Position numbers and translations under genes: made by a program. This document shows positions 1 to 8,486 of a DNA stretch of 64,000 nt, piece after piece. Within the stretch, counting starts at the first letter, position 1, and every line of letters starts with the position of its first letter. The notes beneath the pieces were generated by a model. It made no database searches. It saw nothing but the letters and a program-made list of their open reading frames with translations, and had not been told where the DNA came from. The stretch covers positions 95,742,729-95,806,728 of the forward strand of contig OX123183.2 of the NCBI GenBank assembly GCA_944739405.2, written 5' to 3'. The stretch comes from Euclidia mi. Taxonomy: Eukaryota > Arthropoda > Insecta > Lepidoptera > Erebidae.

Positions 1-1370
1 TCTTTAACACAGCGACACTTAGTAATGTCCTGTGCCGCTTTGACCTTGGAGCGTGCCAACTTGTATAAGAGCTTCTGCCCCTCAGACGATTCCAGCTTGG
101 TATAAAGCGGTCCCAAATGGTCTCGTCTGGCTCTGGCTACAGCCCTCTTAGTGGCACGTTTGGCAGCCCTGTATGCGTCGCGGTCTTCAGGAGATTTGGA
201 CGCTTGCCACGCTTTAAAGAGTACTTTCTTCACCCTTGTCTCCCTCTGGACTGTGTCGTTCCACCACCAAGTCTCCTTGTCACACTTGCGTCCGCCCTTA
301 GATATGCCCAGCACTGCCTTCGCCGCTCCAGGGATGACCGCCTGGATTCTATCCCACTGACTCTGAGTTGGTTCGCCTTCAGTAGCAGCGCACTTGTCAC
401 CGATAGTTGAGGCTAACTCCAGGGATTTGGCATCCTTGAGCAGCCACCACCGAATTTGACGTTGACAGCGGTCGACGTGCTTGCCTTTGGGCTTCACGCG
501 GAGGTCCATGACAAGGAGGCGGTGTTGTGCCGTGAGACTCTCACCGGGTATGACCTTGCAGTTGGCTACTTTGCTGATATGGTGTCTCCTGGTAAGTAGA
601 AAATCAATCTGGGTCGCGTGCCTCCCGCTCTCGTAGGTGACAAGGTGTTCGGCTTTCTTTTTGAAGTACGTGTTCACAATGGGAAGGTCGGCAGCCGCAC
701 AAGTTCGGAGGATACACTCCCCTCCCTCATTACGGCCACCGTAGCCAAAGCCACCGTGAACACGCTCAAATTCCTCACACCCCTCACCCACATGACCGTT
801 CAGATCACCACCCAGAATGATTCCCTGTGAGAGCGGGATTTCACGAAGATCTTCGCCGAGTTGATCCCAGAACGACATCTTGACGGCGTCGCTGCAACCT
901 GCCTGTGGTGCATAGGCGCTTATCAAATGGGTCACAACCCCTTCAATAAGCACCCCCACAGCCATAAGCCGGTCGCTGTAACGCTTCACCTCCAAGATCC
1001 CGTCCTGAAACTCCTCGGCGACCACAACCGCTACCCCGCTCTCCCCGCCAGTTCCACCCGTGTAGATCAGCTTGTAGCCACTCCCAATGGACCGGGATCT
1101 GCTGACTTTCCACCGAGTCTCCTGCAGGAACGCTACGGCCACCCTCCGCCTGGAGAGTACATCGGCCAGCTCTCTCATGCGTCCGGTTAGCGTGCCAATG
1201 TTCCAAGATGCGAAGCGGATCTTCCGGGTTGGGGCTAACTTCTTTGGCCGTGTCCACCCCCGACACGGTAGCCCTTTCCCACTTGTCACAAGAGTCGGGC
1301 GAGGCTCCTGCGCACCGTTTTGCGGCGGTGCCCTACCCGAAACACTGTTACCAATCCTGTTGCTTTCCAT
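1..1370 (-). CDS. RTE-type LINE ORF, N-terminal endonuclease part (partial, runs off window)
   Basis: Reading the minus strand from an ATG at 1370 to base 1 gives one uninterrupted frame of about 456 codons that is still open at the window edge. It starts with a low-complexity leader. An apurinic-like (EEP-fold) endonuclease follows, with the motifs ASWNIGTLTGR, LQETRW, AYAPQAG, GGDLNGHVG, TQIDFLL and HRLLVMD in the expected order; these hold the usual catalytic Asn, Glu, Asp and His residues. Known family members nick target DNA to prime reverse transcription of a LINE RNA. Downstream of the endonuclease is the linker typical of RTE-like elements (WWWNDTVQ...). The reverse transcriptase would lie to the left of the window. 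The absence of stops suggests a young copy. The start codon is a choice; the frame may begin slightly upstream. Confidence 0.85.
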   Translation of the reverse strand, partial: MESNRIGNSVSGRAPPQNGAQEPRPTLVTSGKGLPCRGWTRPKKLAPTRKIRFASWNIGTLTGRMRELADVLSRRRVAVAFLQETRWKVSRSRSIGSGYKLIYTGGTGGESGVAVVVAEEFQDGILEVKRYSDRLMAVGVLIEGVVTHLISAYAPQAGCSDAVKMSFWDQLGEDLREIPLSQGIILGGDLNGHVGEGCEEFERVHGGFGYGGRNEGGECILRTCAAADLPIVNTYFKKKAEHLVTYESGRHATQIDFLLTRRHHISKVANCKVIPGESLTAQHRLLVMDLRVKPKGKHVDRCQRQIRWWLLKDAKSLELASTIGDKCAATEGEPTQSQWDRIQAVIPGAAKAVLGISKGGRKCDKETWWWNDTVQRETRVKKVLFKAWQASKSPEDRDAYRAAKRATKRAVARARRDHLGPLYTKLESSEGQKLLYKLARSKVKAAQDITKCRCVK

Positions 1371-1560
1371 TCCATTTGATTTGACTGTTTTGCCTTTACG
1401 GGAGCGACTGCCGTCTGACCTCCCAACCCCTAGGGAAGGCTTGCGCCAGAGCCTCGTCCGTCAATCAGCAGGTGCACCGACTCGCAGGGGAGGTTGGCTT
1501 GGGCCCCGAAGAACTTGGTAGGGCCCCGTGCACCCTTAATTTGGTACGTTATGGAGACCA
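1371..1560 (-). other. Probable 5' leader of the RTE-type LINE
   Basis: GC-rich sequence directly upstream of the LINE ORF on the minus strand, in contrast with the AT-rich DNA that begins near 1560. The change in composition suggests the element's 5' end lies at about 1530-1560. No target-site duplication can be assigned because the other end is outside the window. Confidence 0.45.
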
Positions 1561-1744
1561 TAATCTATCAGGCAATTGACTGTATCCATTGTTTTTTTTT
1601 TATTTATTCCTATTGCATGTTTTGGGTCGTATTAATTTATAAAAAGGAATATACTCGTATTTGGAGTTTTGTCTTTGCATTGCATTGAGCACTCTTTTTG
1701 GTCTGGCTTTGCCAAAAAAACTGTCCTTTTTCTAAGATATTGTT

Positions 1745-2065
1745 TTGGTTAGTACACGAGTCATTCTATCCTCCGCACCCGTAGATGCACGTGTAGAATT
1801 TCGTGAAGGCTTCCTGATCCAATCTGCAGTATATGCTGAATCTCTTGGTATGTAATCTGTCTATCGTCTTGGATCAAATTTTTCACAGCAAGCACGTTTT
1901 CTTCCGAAGCAGCTGTCAAAGGGCGACCACTTCTTTCGTCATCCCCCAAAGTTAGTCGACCGCGCTTAAATTCATTATACTAACGATACACGGTTGCCTT
2001 AGAAGGGCCTTCATCCATGAATGCCATTTAAAGTCTATCGTACGATTTGTCCGGTTTCAGGTGAC
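1745..2065 (-). pseudogene. mariner transposase fragment (N-terminal helix-turn-helix part)
   Basis: The minus strand encodes a mariner-type segment containing DDERSGRPLT, followed by the second helix-turn-helix region (AVKNLIQDDRQITYQEIQ). A preceding piece (YNEFKRGRLTLGDD) lies just upstream with a stop in it. GRP between two HTH units is diagnostic of mariner transposases. The catalytic D,D34D domain is absent, so this is a dead fragment. Confidence 0.75.
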
Positions 2066-2189
2066 ACGTAAAATCGTAAAAATCAAATGTTCTCGATGCA
2101 AATCCATTTTTCAATGAGACACGGTAATATTAATAAGCTCGCAAAAAATGTGGAAGGAAGTTTTGAATTTAGAATTTAAAAAAATCAAC

Positions 2190-2882
2190 CCAAAGTGTGT
2201 TCACGACCCTTCCAAACCATTAGTGTAGATTTGGTGGGGCCATTACCCGTCACAAGAAAACAAAACGCCTACATCTTTGTAGTAACTTGTTGTTTTAGTA
2301 AATACTGTCTTCTTTTTCCTATCAGGCGCGCAACTGCTGAAATAATAGCTAATATTTTGGAAGAAAAATTTTTTTAGTTCATGGTATACCATCTACAATT
2401 ATATTGGACAATGGCAAACAGTTTGTATGTACATACATACATACATACATAGTCTCACGCCTATAACCCCGAAGAGGTAGGCAGAGGTGTATTTCTACAC
2501 CCACTTTTCGCCAGATATATGTACTTTAGTCCCACGTAATAAGGGGCGAGCCTATTGCCGTACCGGGCATATTTCCAGACTCCGTGCTGCTACTGAGAAT
2601 TTCGTGACAGAAAAACAGTTTGTAAGTGCTACTTTAAAAGCTATGTTGCACAAGTACAAAATTCCTAATCTTCATTATACTCCTAAATATTCCCCACATG
2701 TGAATACGGTCGAACGCTATAATAAAACCATTGGTTCTACCTTAGCGGCGTTTGTAGGAAATGACCAGAGATTATGGGACACTCTCCTACCTAAGGTGCA
2801 GTTTGCATTAAACTCCGCAGTTAATGAAGTCACGGGCTACACACCTAGTTTTTTAGTCTACGGACGTGAATTAGTTAGGTAG
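2190..2882 (+). pseudogene. Ty3/Gypsy-type retrotransposon integrase fragment split by a SINE
   Basis: The plus strand encodes an integrase core in two blocks. The first (about 2195-2428) has ISVDLVGPLP with the first catalytic Asp and, after a frameshift near 2375, LDNGKQFV with the second. The second (about 2612-2882) has YSPHVNTVERYN with the catalytic Glu and continues to VYGRE. The break between blocks is an antisense SINE at 2429-2611. The reading frame resumes at the same residue after the insertion. No LTRs, reverse transcriptase or gag are visible nearby. This is a non-functional remnant. Confidence 0.8.
2429..2611 (-). mobile_element. SINE (shared-core family), 5'-truncated, inserted in Gypsy integrase
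   Basis: On the minus strand this copy has the SINE core (GGCAATAGGCTCGCC-like, then GGCGAAAAGTGGGTGTA-like) and the tail CTCTGCCTACC...GGCGTGA, followed by a TATG/CATA microsatellite. The tRNA-like head is missing. The 12-bp sequence AAACAGTTTGTA flanks it on both sides (about 2417-2428 and 2613-2624), a target-site duplication expected from LINE-mediated insertion. Confidence 0.8.
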
Positions 2883-3020
2883 GTAATTTAGAACTAACCT
2901 ATTTTTACTTATAAGTAATCATATTTTTAATTAAATTATAACTGGCCAGTCGCACATACATAAAAACTTTTTCTCGCAATACTTTCTGTGTGACCTGGTA
3001 TGATTAACGTTTTATTTCAG

Positions 3021-4290
3021 GGTCCTTTCCTTGTTGTTTTGAAAAAGTTTCAATTCTGCAAAGGGCCGAAGGTAAAGGATTGTACAATAGCTACATCAAG
3101 GCTATATAATGCTACCAGTATATCTGTTGGATTTCTCGTTAAGGAAAATGTTATTCCTACGAAGGCAAGTAATCATTTGGAAGAATATAATTATAATAAT
3201 AATAATATATAATAATATACTGCCATATACACACATCACCATCTAGTCCCAAGCTAAGCAGAGCTTGTATTATGGGTACCTACTAGACAATGGATAAACA
3301 TACATATATACTTTTTTTTTGTAAATTCATACATATTATACATAGAAACACCCAGACCAAGACAAACATCCATGTTCATGCACACAAATGTTTGACTTGA
3401 GCGGGAATCGAACCCGCGACCTTCGGCGTAGCAGTCGCTTACACTCCCGATGCGCCAACCGGTCGTCTATTTATATAGATATTAGTAGAGCTTAGATATA
3501 AATATAATGTACTTTTGAAATCATTAAATTTTTAATGAGATTGCAATGCGTTATTACAATTTTATTGTCTTAATGTACAAAAGCGAAGTTTAGAGGGCAT
3601 TATAATAAATAAGTTACAACGAAGACATTCCACTATTTCCACTGATTTAAACAGTGACTACGTACAAAAAGATGCATCGTACTACTGTTAAAATGTTTTT
3701 GAGATTATTTATTTTTACTCTTTCGCCCTGAAGACACTTACGCGGACTTTAAAGAAACATATTTATACACGGATGTGATGGTTACTTATAGATATTAATA
3801 TTTTGATATTTCAGGCTAAAGTGATAGCCTCCAGTGCCAGTAGCGCAGATGCGATAAGACTTCTATTCAACAAGCCTTGTACCAATTTATTTATGAAGCA
3901 GATACTTCAGATGTTGTTTAAAGTCAGCCGCAAATGTGAAATACCCAAGGTATATTGTCGTTAATATTCGCCTTCTAAACAGTTTCGAGTTTTATTATTG
4001 TATGTATTTTATGGGAATACAACAACACTTTCTAGGAGAAGACAATAAATTATTCATTGTCAACAATTTTTATATTGTTTAGTATACAGTTCAGCCTGAT
4101 AAGCGTGTTTTTTTATTCACAGGGTGATTACAAATTCAATCTGGACTTCCAAGAAATGGTGGATAGATATTACGGAGGAAAATATTTTTATGGAGCATGG
4201 CAGTTTCAATCATATTTTTATAATAACGACTGCAATTTTGTATGTACAGAGAGTGAATTACATTTTGTTCCCAAACCTGCTAAAGCCTAA
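3021..4290 (+). CDS. G1: secreted six-cysteine family protein, exons 2-4 (first exon not found)
   Basis: Exons 3021-3164 (144 nt), 3815-3949 (135 nt) and 4123-4290 join in phase 0 to give 148 residues plus stop. Exon 2 has FQFCKGPKVKDC (C-x7-C). Exon 3 has KPC and, 18 residues on, KC. Exon 4 has GDYKFNLDFQ, YYGGKYFYGAW and CNFVC. All six family cysteines are present. The donor after exon 2 is GCAAGT, so intron 2 is a GC-AG intron; the exon still ends exactly at 144 nt. Exon 3 starts with Ala instead of the otherwise universal Gly. AATAAA overlaps the stop codon (4289-4294). No signal-peptide exon was recognised upstream to base 1, where transposons fill the sequence; it may lie outside the window or be lost. 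The closest paralogue is G2 (29 of 48 residues identical in exon 2). Distant similarity to DUF1091/MD-2-like proteins is inference only. Confidence 0.8.
3200..3475 (-). mobile_element. tRNA-headed SINE, second family (GGTTGGCGYA head)
   Basis: Minus-strand head with a B box (GGTTCGATTCCCGCTC) preceded by GGTTGGCGCATCGGGAG, then a body with CATGGATGTTTGTC and AAAAAAAGTATATATG. Related copies occur at 9590, 31300 and 52010. The copy lies in intron 2 of G1. Confidence 0.7.
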
Positions 4291-4665
4291 TAAAACATTG
4301 TGAAAACTATCAAAAAAGTCTGAACAGTTTGTGTCGTATATATTATCAACCTATATACGTAGAAAGCTTTTTGGAAGGCATTAGTGAAAGTATATACTCG
4401 AAAGATACAGTCAACTGACTTGTTACCCACAGTTACAGATTTAACATACGAGTATGGCCATTCAAAACATTTTCACATGTTAGCTTCAAAAAACCGTAAA
4501 CGGGCATATTTCGACGTGTTCGCTCGAAACGGTAGTGATATTGTGTCAGTATCAACATGGATTCTGACGGCTCGGTCTTATACGAGCTTAAAAGCGCGTC
4601 AACACACGTACGAGTTGCGCGTGTGACAAAAGGCGCGCCTAAATGCGCTAGTCTGAAACCGCTCT

Positions 4666-4708
4666 AAGAACTTAAGGTGTTACTAGGGTAGTAACACCTT
4701 AAGTTCTT
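4666..4708. repeat. Perfect short palindrome (20-bp arms, 3-nt loop)
   Basis: Left arm AAGAACTTAAGGTGTTACTA, loop GGG, then the exact reverse complement. Confidence 0.9.
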
Positions 4709-5141
4709 TAAATCCGTAAGTGTCGTAAAAGACGACTAATTAAATTATATGAAGCAAATAAACTTTGCAGGGTGACAGAAAACTTAACAGCAAACCCTAT
4801 TCCAAATCATTTGGCCAGCTAAGTTTAGTGAGCCAATTCCTCCTATGGACTCACAAAGCCATTGTGACGCATATAAGGCTTAAGAGACTTAAGGTGACGA
4901 GAGCAGGTAGGTACAGTAGTGGACTACGGAAAGGCTGTGTAATGATTATTGGCATATCATCATCAGCAGCAGCGAAATAACGGACTACTGTAATAGTTTG
5001 TAAAAAAAAACCGTCCATCATGCGTCCATCCTGCTGACGTACGGCAGCAGCCTGATAGCAACTGTCTAAGTCACTCTATAAAATTGTTAAAATATATATG
5101 TTAGATATCAACTGGCTAAGTCACTCTATAAAAGTTTAATT

Positions 5142-5177
5142 CTTAAAGTTTCACAGTGGGAACTGTGAAACTTTAAG
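5142..5177. repeat. Perfect short palindrome (16-bp arms, 4-nt loop)
   Basis: Left arm CTTAAAGTTTCACAGT, loop GGGA, then the exact reverse complement. Confidence 0.9.
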
Positions 5178-6521
5178 GTCGACCAAGTCGTATGAAGGAT
5201 TATCATATCCAGTGAAGTGTCGATGATTATTTTAAATATTAGTACAATTTGTAGTAAAAGTAACGTGAACAAGTTAACACGTATTAACTCTACTGCGCTG
5301 AGATCGCTATTCCATAACTCTGTACATTACAGTACACATTTGAAGTACTTTGCAACTTGACTGATTGAATTTGCTATCACTGACCGACTAGGCTCTAAAG
5401 ATATTATAAGCAGAATGTCGACCATCCAGATTTGTGTATTACACTTCATCGATATTAATATTGATTGCATACGTCTAAGGGTACAAGTGAAAGAGTTAGC
5501 AAGACATAGTCGCGCTGCTGAAGGAGATCGAGCTCCACGAAATGCCAACGAACATTCATAAGAAACGCCGCCCATGTCTTATCCGAAACTGTTTCCAGCG
5601 GAGACCGGGGATAATTTTAGCGCCACGATTTTAAAAACGTCTCGCCCTGTCTGGATTGCAATGCCAAAGCAATGGATGTTATGAAGCGTATTGGATGTTA
5701 TCTAACGTTCGCCAGAAAACCAAATGCTTAGGGTGCATGTACACGTATTGATAAATTTGAAAATAAGTCCACAGGCCGCAGCATCTACTGCCAGTATTCG
5801 ATGAGAGGGAAAATAAGTTTTTTGTACGTCTTCATAAAATACGATTTTTTGCCGCAAAGCATGACATAGTTAGTGCCTTATTAAGAAACTTAAACTGAAA
5901 GTACTATGGATACAACATTTAGGTGAATATAGATATATAATAATTTAAAATTATTGATAGTCCAATTAGACCAAAAAACAGGGGTTACAATAATTCACAC
6001 CCAGCTGAAAATTTTTAGGATTGTTTAGAATACAATTATAAATGAGATCTAAAAAGTCCTCATTCCTCATTGATCCGACCCCTGGAAAAAAATTACACTG
6101 AGTCAAAGTTCACCAAAACGGGTTTTTCGCGATTTTCAGTCAAACGGTAAGTTTTATCGTAAAATTAGCCGAGACTAATATTTTGGAACAGAAAATTATC
6201 TATACAAAGCAAATATTTTTTCGAGATTTATTACTCTCAAACTTTAAAAATTAGGTTGTGTACTATCGCCAAAACTGTTTCTTCTGCATATCAATGATAT
6301 GATACAAACCAGTGACATACATTGCTAAGCAGATGAAAGCACTGTAGATGATCTGTACCCCGGTAGTACTAAAATCTCTCAGGCACAAGTCATTGAGTCT
6401 CGGAACAAACTTGTGTCTTTAACGGAAACCACACTCGACCTGGTCTCTGATTGGGTTATCGTAATCTGGTCACTTTTAACCCCAAAAAGTTTGCGCGTTA
6501 ACCGCAAAAAAGAAACCCTTT

Positions 6522-7080
6522 GTGGATTCTCCAATATTTCAGACCACTTCCCTTGATATTAAGCCGGTCATAGGGATTCTCGGAATCGAGATAACGCAAG
6601 ATGTCCAATTTCGCGGTCATCTGGAAGATAAGGCTAAACTAGCCTCCAAAAAACTGGGTGTCCTCAATAAAGCAAGAAGATGCTTCATATCGGTGCAGCG
6701 CCTCTTGCTTTACAAAGCTCAAGTTAGGCCCCACATGGAGTACTGCTGCCATCTTTGGGCCGGGGCACCACAATACCAACTGCTTCCACTTCACCGCGTC
6801 CAACGTCGAGCGGCTCGAGTCATCGACGACGCGGTCCTTACAAACCGGCTCGACCATCTCGACCTGCGTAGAGATGTTGCGTCTCTCTGCGTGCTACCTG
6901 TAGCGGTATTTCCAAACCAGTTCGACATTGGAATCTTCAAGAAGCGAGCTATATATTCCTTTTTAAAAGGTAGGCAACGCACTTGTGATCCTTCGGGCAT
7001 TGTAGATGTCTATGGGCGGCGGTGATTACATACCATCAGATGACCCGCTTGTTCGTTTGTCTTCCTATGCTATAAAAAAA
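6522..7080 (+). pseudogene. Jockey-like LINE, C-terminal reverse transcriptase tail with internal deletion
   Basis: A 167-codon frame contains the RT thumb/connection block typical of Jockey-clade LINEs: ILGIEI, ASKKLGVLNKARR, LYKAQVRPHMEYCCHLWAG and HRVQRRAARVIDD. The C terminus (VFPNQFDIGIFKKRAYSFL-like, with one extra Ile) follows directly. Between SLCV and AVFPNQF the usual stretch of roughly 70 residues is missing, so the frame bridges a deletion. The 3' end is a short non-coding tail ending in AAAAAAA near 7080. Nothing of the RT catalytic core remains, so the copy is dead. Confidence 0.75.
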
Positions 7081-7285
7081 ATTGATTGGAGGGACGCCCA
7101 TTTTACCACTTTGGAAGCGCCTATCTTTCAAACGGTTGATTTTAAGAAACAATGGTATTAGGAACCTCAATTTAATTTTTGAAGATCTATCTTTAGACAC
7201 CGCGCATGTACATGGCAGTCAAAATAAAAAATCTTATGTCTGTTCCATGTATGAAGAGCCCCCCTTAATTAATATATATATATAT

Positions 7286-7553
7286 AAAGCGGCGGTAGCC
7301 CAGTGGTGTACGTAACGGACTGCCGAGACGATGGTCTCGGGTTCGATCCCCAGGTACCTCGGGCACACACCTCTGACTTTTCGAAGTTATGTGTGTATTA
7401 AAAATGTTAATTATCGCTCGCTCGGCAATAGGCTCGCCCCCTACTACATTGGGACCGAAACATATCTGGCGAAGTGTGGGTGTGTAATACACCTCTGCCT
7501 ACCCCTTCGGGGATAAAAGGCGTGAAGATATGTTATGTTATGTTGTTATATTA
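7286..7553 (+). mobile_element. tRNA-headed SINE, GCGGCGGTAGCC head, near full length
   Basis: The head has an A box (TAGCCCAGTGG) and a B box (GGTTCGATCCC) spaced as in a tRNA gene. The core follows (CAATAGGCTCGCCCCCTACT, GGCGAAGTGTGGGTGTG), then the tail CTCTGCCTACCCCTTCGGGG with AAAAGGCGTGA and a (TATGT)n end. The head looks like a Pol III promoter, not a functional tRNA. Confidence 0.85.
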
Positions 7554-7769
7554 ATTTTTATATACCTAATAATCGTGTAGCGGTTTACAGAATGCGTCTA
7601 CCTACCAATTTTCAAATGTGTAGTCTCAATAGTTTCGGAATACAGCGGCTGTGAAATAAAGACGGACCGCCAGATTGACAGATAAACAGACATGGCGAAT
7701 GAATTAGAGTTCCTTTTGTCTATTTTTGGTTACGGAACCCTAAACAACGCGTTCAGTACATGGTTTTCA

Positions 7770-8150
7770 TCCTCCTAGCGTTATCCCAGTCTGAACCTAG
7801 GGTTCGCTTTTTACTTTAAGGGGTTTGACTGAATATTAACTTTTCCACAGAGCGACTGCCTGTCTGACCAGACGCAGCCTGATGCAGATGGATGCATGTG
7901 AGGGACGGGGCCTGCCTCGGAGGGTCAGTTCAGGCGGGTTCGCGGCAGTAATGCTAACGTAGATCCCGTGACCCCGCCATTCAATGGGATCGGATAGAGG
8001 AACACCATGGTGGTTTTAGTGGGTAGTCCCGGCGCTTCTCGTCGGGGAGTCCCACACTCTCCCTAGCCTGAGCCCCTTTAGGGGCCCAGTCTGTGGGGGT
8101 TAGCCCGTAAATGGTCTGGTTTCCACCATGCGTCAAAAAAAAATCAAGGC
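7770..8150 (+). repeat. Dispersed repeat of unknown class, shared with 55505-55640
   Basis: The stretch TAGCGTTATCCCAGT...GGTTTGACTGAATATTA...GAGCGACTGCCTGTCTGACC recurs at 55517-55612. The downstream GC-rich part (to 8150) is not protein coding as far as I can see and ends in an A-rich run. Confidence 0.5.
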
Positions 8151-8486
8151 AATGCTTGGAATGATATGGGTTAGGTCCGCCTAAGTACGTGATTTTTATT
8201 GAGCAAAAAGTTCAATAAATAAATGAAATAAACTAATAAGTTAAAAACCCGTGTTTTGATTCATTCGGATTCATTTAAGTAGACATAGCCTACATATAAA
8301 ATATGCACCGATTTTAGTTTCACCAAATCCTTTATTTTGTTTGAGATTACATCTGCTCAATTACCGCAATAATTTAAAGTCCGTTGATTTTTGTTGAATG
8401 AGTATTATTAAATGTAATGCTATTTAGGCAAAATTTCACGGCTTGTACATCGTTTAAATAAATTCCCATGCACATTTTCGTTCGAC

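Larger units (their letters stand above)
4291..6521. other. Spacer after G1: no gene seen
   Basis: AT-rich DNA with no exon matching the local family. It holds two perfect short palindromes (4666-4708 and 5142-5177) and a direct repeat of about 30 bp (CAACTGKCTAAGTCACTCTA at 5058 and 5109). Open frames of 70-80 codons here have no recognisable domain. Confidence 0.6.

Noticed and set aside
117..410. Open frame of 97 codons on the plus strand
   Set aside because: It lies antisense to the LINE endonuclease frame and has no domain; it is a shadow.
2120..2170. ATGTGGAAGG as a candidate first exon for G1
   Set aside because: The following codons are not hydrophobic and no GT donor lies at the right distance.
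4384..4626. 80-codon open frame after G1
   Set aside because: No signal peptide, family motif or splice context; composition looks random.
5327..5575. 82-codon minus-strand frame
   Set aside because: No recognisable domain or homologue in the window; probably chance.
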